Under the pieces are notes generated by a model. It had not been told where the DNA came from, searched no databases, and was given only the letters and a program-made list of their open reading frames with translations. Of a stretch of 5,310 nt of DNA, positions 1 through 5,310 are shown piece by piece. This DNA comes from Halobacteriales archaeon (GTDB lineage Archaea; Halobacteriota; Halobacteria; Halobacteriales; SKSH01). Both the position numbers and the translations under genes were made by a program. Each line of letters starts with the position of its first letter. Position 1 is the first letter of the stretch. The stretch spans positions 1 to 5,310 of the forward strand of contig SKSH01000048.1 in NCBI GenBank assembly GCA_007118075.1, read 5' to 3'.

Positions 1-779
1 AGATACTCGACCCTGATGGCGTTATCGGCGAACCAATCTTCGAGGAGTTCGAGGGCATCGTCCCGAAGGTTGGCCTTCGTCCCTTCGGTATCGGCAACTG
101 AGCCGATGACCGGTGATAGGGGGCCTGATTCCTCGGCGAACTCCTGCCAGAAATGCGCCGGTGAGACATATCGGAATCGAGCGATCCGCCGCTCGAACGT
201 GAGGTCTCGGATGTGGTCGGTGTGATTTCTGACGTGCGTTGGGTCACCCCACTGCAGCGACCCAGTCAGTGGATTCTCCGCCCCTTCGGTGTAGTCGACC
301 AATAGTGCTGCAAGCTCTCCGACGATCCCGGTCGGCGTCCAGGCGGTGAACGCGACGCGACCCTCTGGTCGAGTGACGCGGATCATCTCACTGGTCGCGC
401 GCTCGACCGAAGGAGCGAAGATATGCCCGAAGTTCGAGAGGACGACATCGAACGAGGCAGGTTTGAATGGAAGCTGTTGCGCATCACCCTCGATCCACGT
501 CAACCTGTTGAGGCCGGCGAGGCTCGAGCTCTTCCCGGCTAGATCGAGCATCTGTCGGGTGAGGTCGATCCCGACGACGTTGGCCTGGTTTCGCCCTGCG
601 GTAAGCGCAACGTTGCCAGTCCCGCAACCGACATCCAAGACATCATCGTCTGGTTCGATTCCACCCGCATGGACGAGGTTGGCGATCGGCTGCAGCAGAT
701 TTGGGGCAAGTGATGGATATCGCCCAGTCGACCATGCACGTCGAAGCGTCCGCCCGTGGTCCGGTACGAGATCGTTCAT
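1..779 (-). CDS. Class I SAM-dependent methyltransferase (UbiE/Methyltransf_11-like), C-terminus cut by window edge
   Basis: The reading frame is open from an ATG at 777-779 to the window edge, giving 259 visible residues; an in-frame TGA at 795-797 lies just upstream, so the start is well fixed. Residues 47-56 (VLDVGCGTGN) are motif I, the glycine-rich SAM-binding loop. D72 in VVGIDLT is the expected ribose-binding acidic residue. EGDAQQLPF (97-105) and FDVVLSNFGHIF (110-121) match the later motifs of the Rossmann-fold family. This fold usually transfers a methyl group from S-adenosylmethionine to a small molecule; the substrate cannot be told from the sequence. The first 40 residues (RRAWSTGRYPSLAPNLLQPI) resemble the N-terminal helix common in cytosolic UbiE-like enzymes. 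Probably only a few C-terminal residues are missing, judging from the usual 260-280 residue size. It is divergent from the membrane-protein gene at 951. The fold is highly certain; the specific role is unknown. Confidence 0.9.
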   Translation of the reverse strand, partial: MNDLVPDHGRTLRRAWSTGRYPSLAPNLLQPIANLVHAGGIEPDDDVLDVGCGTGNVALTAGRNQANVVGIDLTRQMLDLAGKSSSLAGLNRLTWIEGDAQQLPFKPASFDVVLSNFGHIFAPSVERATSEMIRVTRPEGRVAFTAWTPTGIVGELAALLVDYTEGAENPLTGSLQWGDPTHVRNHTDHIRDLTFERRIARFRYVSPAHFWQEFAEESGPLSPVIGSVADTEGTKANLRDDALELLEDWFADNAIRVEY

Positions 780-950
780 GTGGAATCGATTGTATCATGA
801 GGTACACAGCGATCATACTCAACTCCACCGGCATGCCTTCTCCTGAACCGATCGTCAGTCAACGAAGTCATTTTGGCATGTCAACAGTACCCACGCCATC
901 GGTCGATTCGTAACTGGTTTTCGTGTCAACCACGTAAATCGAAACAGCTG
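780..950. promoter_or_regulatory. Divergent intergenic region between methyltransferase and membrane-protein genes
   Basis: This stretch must hold the promoters of two genes starting at 779 (minus) and 951 (plus). No clean TATA box stands at the usual 25-30 nt spacing on either side. The nearest weak candidates are AGTATGATC on the minus strand (809-817) and an AT-rich patch at about 914-922 on the plus strand. A perfect 8-bp palindrome GGCATGCC sits at 830-837, and ACCGAT (847-852) is inverted at ATCGGT (899-904). No convincing small ORF was found. Confidence 0.35.
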
Positions 951-2084
951 ATGGTCATCAGGTCCCCCATCAAGACCTCAGTGAGTGCCGTGGTCATCGC
1001 CCTAGTCTCGGTGCTCCCGATGCTCCTCTTCTACGCCTACGAGCCCTCGGTCCATCTGATCGATCCCGAACTCGCACTCGGAATGAGTGTCTTCGGAATC
1101 GCGCTCATCTCGTGGTTCACCCAATCCGTCATCCGAGCCGATTGGGCAGAGATCGCCTTCACGTGGTTGGTGATACCCTTGGTGAGTGTCTTCATCGTCC
1201 GTGTGGTGATCTATCCTGAATGGGGGGCAGGTCCGTATCCAATCAACGTCCACCCATTTGCAATGGTCACTGCAGGACTCATCGGGATAGGTCTGGCCTT
1301 CGGTGCAACGTATCTCGCTGTCCGGTATGAGGATGAACTTTGGCCGATCATCAAGTACAAGCTGGTGTTCATGGCGGTGATCCTGCTCATGTTCGCAACC
1401 ATCGTACCGATCGCACTCGTTGGACAGGGGGTGTATTCGACGTCTGATACCTCGATCACTGGCATTGATCCGGTGTTCTCATGCGGCGAACCGGGTGCCT
1501 ATGAGGACATTTTCGATGATGAAGAGTGCCCTCTCGCCCATCGTTTTGCGGTTGGGATTCAAACCGATGGTGATCCGCTCAGGGTGGTAATCGAGACACC
1601 ATCTGGGGTGCAACATGAGTACTGGTTCGGTCAAGATGAGCTGAACCAACCGACGACGACCCTCTTCTTGCGCCCGTACTCGTCCCCATTCGAATCCCCT
1701 GAGGTTGGATCATATACGATATGGGTCGAGTCAGTATGGGGAAACATCATCACTGAATCCACGCATGAACTCGAACACCCATCGTCAGCCTCTGTTACTG
1801 AGATATCGATTGTCGATGCAGAGGCTGGACTCCTCGATGTGACGGTCGAGTACACGGGTGAGTTCCAGATGCGCCTCGACCCGGATACGGCGTTCCAAAG
1901 TGAGCTACAACTCGAGTTCGACGAGGAGTTCAACTATAATGGTCCAGGGACTGATACTGTCCGAGCGACCGTCATAGACGAAGATGGCGAGGCGATCGCC
2001 CTCGAACCGGGTACCTATGATATTGATATCATCTTTGATCGGACGAATGATCGCCAGATCTACACCCTCGAGTATACTGGCTGA
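951..2084 (+). CDS. Hypothetical membrane protein: five TM segments plus exported beta-rich C-terminal domain
   Basis: I do not recognise a named family. The ATG at 951 is preferred: the frame is open back to a TTG at 873, but the extra 26 residues are basic and polar, unlike the rest, and contain no ATG or GTG. From 951 the protein has 377 residues. Hydrophobic stretches at about 8-28, 41-60, 64-88, 102-124 and 137-160 look like five transmembrane helices. The remaining ~215 residues are acidic, soluble and rich in alternating beta-type sequence (for example LRVVIETPSGVQHEYWF and GSYTIWVESVWG), suggesting one or two Ig-like or beta-sandwich domains. The positive-inside rule would place this part outside the cell. 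C177 and C192, the only cysteines seen there, flank an acidic loop and could form a disulfide. It converges on the zinc-finger gene, with stops 11 bases apart. It might act as a surface sensor or cell-envelope protein, but this is conjecture. Confidence 0.82.
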   Translation: MVIRSPIKTSVSAVVIALVSVLPMLLFYAYEPSVHLIDPELALGMSVFGIALISWFTQSVIRADWAEIAFTWLVIPLVSVFIVRVVIYPEWGAGPYPINVHPFAMVTAGLIGIGLAFGATYLAVRYEDELWPIIKYKLVFMAVILLMFATIVPIALVGQGVYSTSDTSITGIDPVFSCGEPGAYEDIFDDEECPLAHRFAVGIQTDGDPLRVVIETPSGVQHEYWFGQDELNQPTTTLFLRPYSSPFESPEVGSYTIWVESVWGNIITESTHELEHPSSASVTEISIVDAEAGLLDVTVEYTGEFQMRLDPDTAFQSELQLEFDEEFNYNGPGTDTVRATVIDEDGEAIALEPGTYDIDIIFDRTNDRQIYTLEYTG

Positions 2085-2095
2085 CGGGACGCTCC

Positions 2096-3013
2096 TCAGC
2101 GGTTTGAATTGCGGTCAGCTCCGGTTTGAACCATACGCTGAACCGGGACCGTGATCCGTGCGGAGGTACGATCTGGTGCTTCTTCATCCCTAAATTCGTA
2201 TTTTCGAAGTACATACCGCCTAAGACGGTCTCGTTCACCAAGCAGGACGATATCGAACAGGTTCGCGAAAACGTTCAACGTTGGGTGCGGTACCCAGGCA
2301 GGATCGAAGGGGAAGATGGCGTTCGCTCCAACCTTTGAGGTCAATCCATCGACGAGATGGAGGAATCGGAACGCATCGTTGGTGTCACAGGCATCGATGA
2401 CCCTTGAGAGCATATCGAACTCGACGGTGATCTGTTGATCATCACCTGCTAGATTCGTGAGCGATTTCGTGAGGGTCTTCCCAATGGCACCAATGCTACA
2501 GTTCTCCTCTAGTGGAATCGGTGTTATCCTGGTCGAGGCTATCTGCTCGGGGAGGTCCATTGACGGACTGATGAGGATGACCTGTTTCGGTCGCTCCTCA
2601 GTCCGTTGAGAGAGCAACTTGAGCCAGTTCTTGACGTCTCTGGTAACCGTCACTACCACGTCACCCTGGCAGACGAAAGCCTTCCTGATGAGATGGATCC
2701 CTCTCCGATCTTCCGGTGTCAAAAACAGAACATCTGCGGAACCTCCAATATCAGCTTGCATGTTGGTGCTGGTGCCGATCCGGTCGGAAAGATGATTCAG
2801 CATATGGTCTTGAAACGACGCAACTGCATCATTCTCTTCGACCCGAGTATCACCTGCACCACACTTTGTACATGTCCAGGAGGTTTTGAAGAAGGTCCGC
2901 GAGAAGGCGTCCCTGAAATGATGTATACAGTGCGATTTGATTTCCCCATACACGACCTCATTGCTGGGCGTCCAGACGGTGAACTCACAATGGGGACACG
3001 CCCAAAGGTACAT
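2096..3013 (-). CDS. Tandem CxxC-x18-HxxxH zinc-finger protein with C-terminal DUF7504-like (KaiC/RecA-like) domain
   Basis: The protein has 305 residues from the ATG at 3013; a GTG two codons upstream (3019) is an alternative start, with no better start until the in-frame TGA at 3080-3082. The N-terminus holds two finger units of identical spacing: C6-C9-H28-H32 and C48-C51-H70-H74. Each is preceded by W-x-C (W4, W46) and followed by an aromatic or aliphatic residue and Asp. Such units bind zinc and may contact nucleic acid or protein. Residues ~93-260 run from ADVLFLTPED to LFDIVLL. They include FDMLSRVIDACDTNDAFRFL and a GANAIFPFD strand, the pattern I recall from haloarchaeal DUF7504 ('HTR-like') proteins: a RecA/KaiC-type core with a degenerate nucleotide site, often linked to signal transduction. 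The family match is from memory. No signal peptide or TM segment is seen, so it is probably cytosolic. The tail (~275-305) is polar and probably disordered. Its function is unknown; a regulatory or signalling role is inferred. Confidence 0.85.
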   Translation of the reverse strand: MYLWACPHCEFTVWTPSNEVVYGEIKSHCIHHFRDAFSRTFFKTSWTCTKCGAGDTRVEENDAVASFQDHMLNHLSDRIGTSTNMQADIGGSADVLFLTPEDRRGIHLIRKAFVCQGDVVVTVTRDVKNWLKLLSQRTEERPKQVILISPSMDLPEQIASTRITPIPLEENCSIGAIGKTLTKSLTNLAGDDQQITVEFDMLSRVIDACDTNDAFRFLHLVDGLTSKVGANAIFPFDPAWVPHPTLNVFANLFDIVLLGERDRLRRYVLRKYEFRDEEAPDRTSARITVPVQRMVQTGADRNSNR

Positions 3014-3041
3014 AGTCACTGTGTCATTTGCATCGGAGGAA

Positions 3042-3050
3042 CTACATAGC
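3042..3050 (-). promoter_or_regulatory. Weak TATA-like box upstream of the zinc-finger gene
   Basis: On the minus strand this reads GCTATGTAG, centred 27 nt before the GTG at 3019 and 33 nt before the ATG at 3013. No Shine-Dalgarno sequence lies at the usual distance from either start. If transcription starts about 25 nt downstream, the message would be leaderless for the GTG start or have a ~6-nt leader for the ATG. The match to the TATA consensus is poor. Confidence 0.3.
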
Positions 3051-3148
3051 CTTACTGACGAGGTTATCAGATATGGTAATCAGCCGTGAAGACTCGATTC
3101 GCCTTTTCCAATCCCTAGGAGCGGTGCACGATTGCCCATCCGTTTACA

Positions 3149-3180
3149 TGTCACTGATTGACGTGAGTGTCACTTGTGAC
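3149..3180. repeat. Cluster of GTCAC/GTGAC half-sites
   Basis: TGTCAC occurs at 3149-3154 and 3168-3173. The second copy runs into an inverted pair GTCAC-TT-GTGAC (3169-3180). A further GTCAC at 3015-3019 lies at the start of the zinc-finger gene and a TGTCA at 3022-3026. The cluster sits between the end of the VOC gene and the start of the zinc-finger gene, so it could be a regulator site or a small hairpin at the VOC mRNA 3' end. With five-base units, chance is a serious alternative. Confidence 0.3.
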
Positions 3181-3195
3181 GAGCACTATGATTGG

Positions 3196-3813
3196 TCAGT
3201 CGATACTACCTACACCGGTGGCCGCATCCGGTAGATCGTTCGGGATCACCTCGAGGCCGAGGTTCTCGATTGCTTGTCGGAGATGTTCATCCTTGGCGTA
3301 CTCTGCATCGTCTGCTTCACGGAGCCGTTGCGCCTCGACAAGGATCTCCCCGCGCCTCTCTCCTGGAATCTCATACTTGTCTGCGGAGAGTTCGATGACC
3401 AATCCGTTGTTGTCGGTCGTATAGATCGAGTGAAAGATTCCTCGATCGAATACGTTGTAGCCAATGCCCCGCTCCTCGAGCGCAGCCATGATGTCTCGGT
3501 AATGTTCCGGCTCGACGCTGAAACAGAGGTGATGTACGGCCCCAATGCCACCTCGTTGAGGGCCTCGATTTGAAGGCCGGTTATCGCTCACGAAGAACGT
3601 GAGGATCCTTCCATCCCCCGTGTCGAAAAAGAGGTGCGTCTGACTCGGGTCATCGAGATTCGGTTGCTTGAGCACGAGCGGCATACCGAGGAGATCCCGA
3701 TAAAATTCGATTGTGTCCGCCTCGTTCGACCCCCAGACGGTGATGTGGTCGGTACCAACGGTATGGAACGGACTGTCAGGGAGTTCGTCGGTCACCGGTG
3801 CTGATGCTACCAT
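3196..3813 (-). CDS. VOC superfamily protein (glyoxalase / extradiol dioxygenase fold)
   Basis: A 205-residue protein with an ATG start at 3811-3813. It has the paired beta-alpha-beta-beta-beta modules of the vicinal oxygen chelate fold. Module one runs from GTDHITVWGSN through EFYRDLLGM to FFDTGDGRILTFFVSD (about 20-77). Module two runs from GAVHHLCFSV through MAALEERGI to SIYTTDNNGLVIELSA (about 91-144). H23, H95 and E141 stand at the positions that form the metal-binding His-His-Glu set in ring-cleaving dioxygenases of this superfamily, so a metal-dependent cytosolic enzyme is likely. The substrate cannot be named: dioxygenases, glyoxalases and antibiotic- or electrophile-modifying enzymes share the fold. 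A charged helical tail of ~55 residues follows (EIPGERRGEILVEAQRLREA onward). The gene lies 48 nt after the UDG-like gene on the same strand but has its own TATA box, so it can be transcribed alone. Confidence 0.9.
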   Translation of the reverse strand: MVASAPVTDELPDSPFHTVGTDHITVWGSNEADTIEFYRDLLGMPLVLKQPNLDDPSQTHLFFDTGDGRILTFFVSDNRPSNRGPQRGGIGAVHHLCFSVEPEHYRDIMAALEERGIGYNVFDRGIFHSIYTTDNNGLVIELSADKYEIPGERRGEILVEAQRLREADDAEYAKDEHLRQAIENLGLEVIPNDLPDAATGVGSID

Positions 3814-3835
3814 GTGGTGATTAACACCTCTGGAT

Positions 3836-3844
3836 GAATATATC
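3836..3844 (-). promoter_or_regulatory. TATA box of the VOC gene
   Basis: The minus strand reads GATATATTC, centred 27 nt before the VOC start at 3813. This is the standard distance for an archaeal TATA box driving a leaderless transcript that begins at or next to the ATG. A GAGGTG sequence lies 11 nt before the ATG, further than an effective Shine-Dalgarno usually sits and largely outside a leaderless mRNA. The box lies just past the end of the UDG-like gene, whose stop is at 3862-3864. Confidence 0.65.
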
Positions 3845-3861
3845 TGGCTTCACTCCCCGAG

Positions 3862-4515
3862 CTAGCGGACGAGGTACTGGGTATTGGTCGGGAAGAAGCG
3901 GGTGAGATCCGCCTCTTGCTGGTAGTCCGAGGCGACGATTGATATGAGCGTTTCACGGAGCAGCGTTGCATCAGCTTCGGTCCACGAGGCGGGTTCCTTG
4001 ATCGGGACGATGAGGAAACCACTCCCGGCGAGATCTTCGCCATGCAAGGTTCCTGGGTCGACCTCCGAGAGTGGGATGGCGGTGAAGTTCTTGATTACAT
4101 GTTCGATTGCCCGGGGGCCGACTGGCATGAGCACGTGCGCGGCGATCGCTCTCAACTCCGCATCGAAGAACCGTTCGAGATCTGCGTACATCGCTGGTTC
4201 GGGATCCCCTCCATCTGGGGGGCAACAGAGGTGCAGATAGCTCATGAACAGGTTGTCACCGGTTGGGATATCATCGGAGACGGCTCCAATACCGACCGAG
4301 GCGAGCACCTCGAGGAGACGTACACTTGCTGGATTGTCGGTGAACGGAATCCCGGTCGAGGCACCACCGTGACGACCTGGATGATCGCCAATGAGATGAA
4401 AGTCAGCGTTCGGATTCCCATATCCGAAGACGGCAGGGATGTCATCACTACACCGGTTGGCACAAGGGGGACGCATCCCGAAGGGGTTCGATAGTGATGT
4501 GGCGACGGTTTCCAC
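3862..4515 (-). CDS. Uracil-DNA glycosylase superfamily protein, family-4-like but with altered key residues
   Basis: 217 residues from a GTG at 4513-4515. The frame has no ATG between the upstream TAA (4561-4563) and this GTG, and the first internal ATG (residue 14) would cut the conserved NPFGMRPPC stretch. The core AVFGYGNPNADFHLIGDHPG (28-47) followed by STGIPFTD aligns well with the family-4 UDG motif region (FGEGNPDAKLMIVGEGPG in the Thermus enzyme, recalled from memory). D44 matches the Glu of GEGPG. YLHLCCPPDGGDPEP (93-107) matches the KCRPP region and VLMPVGPRA (128-136) the LG..A strand. Family members remove uracil from DNA in base-excision repair and carry a 4Fe-4S cluster. Here C18, C22 and C97 correspond to three cluster ligands, the fourth seems missing (C98 is adjacent to C97), and the second catalytic motif reads PIKEPASW with Glu174 where HPS has His. 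Activity on uracil is therefore uncertain. It is probably co-transcribed with the HxlR gene, 45 nt upstream. Confidence 0.82.
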   Translation of the reverse strand: METVATSLSNPFGMRPPCANRCSDDIPAVFGYGNPNADFHLIGDHPGRHGGASTGIPFTDNPASVRLLEVLASVGIGAVSDDIPTGDNLFMSYLHLCCPPDGGDPEPAMYADLERFFDAELRAIAAHVLMPVGPRAIEHVIKNFTAIPLSEVDPGTLHGEDLAGSGFLIVPIKEPASWTEADATLLRETLISIVASDYQQEADLTRFFPTNTQYLVR

Positions 4516-4539
4516 AGGTTGGAGGATGCAATCAACGTT

Positions 4540-4547
4540 GAAAACTA
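4540..4547 (-). promoter_or_regulatory. Possible weak promoter of the UDG-like gene
   Basis: The minus strand reads TAGTTTTC, centred about 28 nt before the GTG start at 4515, in the 45-nt gap after the HxlR stop. The distance suits a leaderless archaeal promoter, but the sequence is a weak TATA match. Read-through from the HxlR gene is an equally good explanation for expression. Confidence 0.3.
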
Positions 4548-4560
4548 CCGCGGAATGGTA

Positions 4561-4914
4561 TTAGGTTGGTTCAGGAGGTTTGAGGTGTTCCATCCCCCAG
4601 TCACGCATCGCGAAAATAACTACCTCAAGTGATTCACCGAGATCGGTCAGCTCGTAGGATACCCGGACCGGTTTGTCGTTCACCACATGTCTCGTGATGA
4701 ATCCCTTCTCCTCGAGGTCTTCGAGGCTGTCTGAGAGGACTTTACTCGAGATTCCATCGACTTCGGTTTTGAGGTCGTTGAACCCGAGCGGACCGTTTTC
4801 GAGAAGTCGATGCAGGATAACCGGATGCCATTTCCGTCCAATGAGCGTGGTGGTCGTGGTGATCGGGCACCAGTCCTTGCCCGCACACCAGACCTCGAGT
4901 CGTTGGTCTGCCAT
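4561..4914 (-). CDS. HxlR-family winged helix-turn-helix transcriptional regulator
   Basis: 117 residues, the normal size of the family, with an ATG start at 4912-4914. The N-terminus carries WCPITTTTTLIGRKWHPVIL (15-34), including the Cys-Pro pair and the G-x-x-W signature typical of HxlR proteins. The helix-turn-helix lies at about 33-70 (LHRLLENGPLGFNDLK, then GISSKVLSDSLEDLEEKG) and the wing at GFITRHVVNDKPVRVSYELTDLG (71-93 in parts). The C-terminal helix (FAMRDWGMEHL) probably forms the dimer. These regulators bind DNA as dimers, and some homologues (for example HypR, QorR) sense oxidants through the conserved Cys, here C16; C10 is an extra nearby cysteine. The gene follows thioredoxin on the same strand after 124 nt and precedes the UDG-like gene by 45 nt. 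The inverted repeat over its own promoter suggests autoregulation. The family is certain; the signal and other targets are unknown. Confidence 0.95.
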   Translation of the reverse strand: MADQRLEVWCAGKDWCPITTTTTLIGRKWHPVILHRLLENGPLGFNDLKTEVDGISSKVLSDSLEDLEEKGFITRHVVNDKPVRVSYELTDLGESLEVVIFAMRDWGMEHLKPPEPT

Positions 4915-4935
4915 GCCATATCCTAGGGCCGATAG

Positions 4936-4944
4936 GTAATAAGG
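4936..4944 (-). promoter_or_regulatory. TATA box of the HxlR-family gene
   Basis: The minus strand reads CCTTATTAC, centred 26 nt before the ATG at 4914, the right distance for a leaderless archaeal transcript. No Shine-Dalgarno sequence precedes the ATG. The box is embedded in the left arm of an inverted repeat. Confidence 0.55.
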
Positions 4945-4958
4945 TTGTGTTATATTAC
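4936..4958. promoter_or_regulatory. Candidate HxlR operator: GTAATA-N11-TATTAC inverted repeat
   Basis: Perfect 6-bp arms GTAATA (4936-4941) and TATTAC (4953-4958) are separated by 11 bases, for a total of 23 bp. This is about two helical turns and fits a dimeric winged-helix protein. The left arm overlaps the predicted TATA box, so binding would block transcription of the HxlR gene. Assignment to the HxlR protein is inference from position and symmetry. Confidence 0.45.
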
Positions 4959-4976
4959 TGGGTTACAATGTGTTAT
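4946..4976. repeat. Direct repeat TGTGTTAT, two copies 23 bp apart
   Basis: TGTGTTAT occurs at 4946-4953 and again at 4969-4976, exactly 23 bp start to start, in the AT-rich gap upstream of the HxlR gene. The first copy abuts the TATA box on its upstream side, where the BRE element would lie. Some HxlR proteins are known to bind tandem direct repeats, so this is an alternative or additional operator. Confidence 0.4.
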
Positions 4977-5008
4977 CTTATACTACTCTTACCGATCTCT
5001 CTCGACTG

Positions 5009-5027
5009 CGGTTTGCAAGAGCAACCG
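5009..5027 (-). terminator. Stem-loop just after the thioredoxin gene, possible 3'-end structure
   Basis: On the minus strand CGGTTGC-TCTT-GCAAACCG folds into a seven-pair stem with a single-base bulge and a four-base loop, 11 nt past the thioredoxin stop. There is no T-run after it on the minus strand, so it is not a classic archaeal terminator. It may stabilise the mRNA 3' end or be chance. Confidence 0.3.
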
Positions 5028-5038
5028 TATCGAGTAAT

Positions 5039-5310
5039 CTAGCTACTGAGCGATTCGATAATCTCGCGCAACTGCGGCTCCGGCTGGTAACCGACGAGAC
5101 GCTCTTTCAACTCACCATTGCTGAAGATGAGGAATGTCGGTACGCCTCGGACCTGGTGCTCGGCTGCGAGTGCTTGATGCTGATCTACATCGACCTTCAC
5201 GATCTTCACCTCGGCCGAGGAAGCAATTGCTTCGAGGACCGGTTCCATCTGCTTGCATGGGCCACACCAGGTGGCATGAAAGTCGACCAGCACGACCCCT
5301 TCTTCATCGG
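5039..5310 (-). CDS. Thioredoxin, N-terminus cut by window edge
   Basis: The frame is open from the right edge to a TAG at 5039-5041 and shows 89 residues. The sequence starts DEEGVVLVDFHATWCGPCKQ, the beta strand and active site of thioredoxin: WCGPC is the redox-active dithiol motif and GVPTF contains the cis-proline that faces it. KIVKVDVDQ, the FLIFSNGEL hairpin and the VGYQPEPQLREIIES tail complete the fold. A GTG at 5291-5293 is inside the conserved strand and is not the true start; about 15-30 N-terminal residues lie beyond the window. The protein reduces disulfides in cytosolic proteins, drawing electrons from a thioredoxin reductase. It lies upstream of the HxlR-family gene on the same strand, which fits a thiol-redox neighbourhood. 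Confidence 0.95.
   Translation of the reverse strand, partial: DEEGVVLVDFHATWCGPCKQMEPVLEAIASSAEVKIVKVDVDQHQALAAEHQVRGVPTFLIFSNGELKERLVGYQPEPQLREIIESLSS

Noticed and set aside
539..834. Possible frameshift in the methyltransferase, suggested by short minus-strand ORFs in other frames
   Set aside because: Codon-by-codon reading from the ATG at 779 is open and carries all motifs to the window edge, so the gene is intact within the window.
346..846. A 166-codon plus-strand ORF opposite the methyltransferase
   Set aside because: The minus-strand frame encodes clear methyltransferase motifs across the same bases; the plus-strand translation is rich in Arg, Ser and Pro, typical of an antisense shadow.
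873..950. A TTG start at 873 extending the membrane protein by 26 residues
   Set aside because: The extension is basic and polar, lacks any ATG or GTG and would put a charged leader before the first hydrophobic segment; the ATG at 951 is the natural start.
2466..2501. A GAIGKT sequence in the zinc-finger protein (about residues 175-180) resembling a Walker A loop
   Set aside because: The expected leading Gly or Ala is a Ser, and by comparison with related proteins this stretch is a helix entrance, not the strand-loop-helix at the start of a RecA core. It is probably coincidence.
2606..3049. A 147-codon plus-strand ORF opposite the zinc-finger gene
   Set aside because: It is antisense to the two well-spaced Cys/His finger units and has no motif of its own.
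3073..3234. A 53-codon plus-strand ORF from an ATG at 3073 in the gap between the zinc-finger and VOC genes
   Set aside because: It overlaps the VOC coding end in antisense by 39 bases, shows no recognisable motif and has no clear promoter or ribosome site. Random ORFs of this size are common here.

Overview
The window looks like a piece of a haloarchaeal (class Halobacteria) chromosome. The encoded proteins are rich in Asp and Glu. Several have haloarchaeal hallmarks: an HxlR regulator of the CP/TTTTLIGRKWHP type, a UDG-family protein with a GDHPG motif, and a zinc-finger protein with a C-terminal domain like the haloarchaeal DUF7504-type proteins. At least two genes have an AT-rich TATA-like box centred 26-27 nt before the start codon and no Shine-Dalgarno sequence, as expected for leaderless archaeal transcripts. 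No mobile element, CRISPR array, rRNA or tRNA gene was recognised. No stretch longer than 300 bases lacks a gene.

Layout from left to right. A class I SAM-dependent methyltransferase lies on the minus strand and runs off the left edge (1-779). A 171-base divergent intergenic region separates it from a plus-strand membrane protein with five predicted transmembrane segments and a large, probably extracellular, beta-rich domain (951-2084). That gene converges, with an 11-base gap, on a minus-strand gene (2096-3013) encoding two tandem CxxC-x18-HxxxH zinc fingers joined to a KaiC/RecA-like domain without a convincing Walker A. After a 182-base gap with small repeats come four more minus-strand genes, listed here in transcription order from the right edge: thioredoxin (5039-5310, N-terminus cut), an HxlR-family winged-helix regulator (4561-4914), a family-4-like uracil-DNA-glycosylase homologue (3862-4515) and a VOC/glyoxalase-fold protein (3196-3813).

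How they may work together (inference). Thioredoxin, a Cys-bearing HxlR regulator and a VOC enzyme form a plausible redox or electrophile-response neighbourhood. The HxlR and UDG-like genes are 45 nt apart and may be co-transcribed. The VOC gene has its own good TATA box. A 23-bp inverted repeat (GTAATA-N11-TATTAC) covers the HxlR promoter and is a candidate autoregulatory operator.

The points most worth a second look are the tandem-finger/DUF7504-like fusion, the UDG-like protein whose cluster cysteines and motif-2 His appear altered, and the HxlR operator. No complete new defence or metabolic system is evident.
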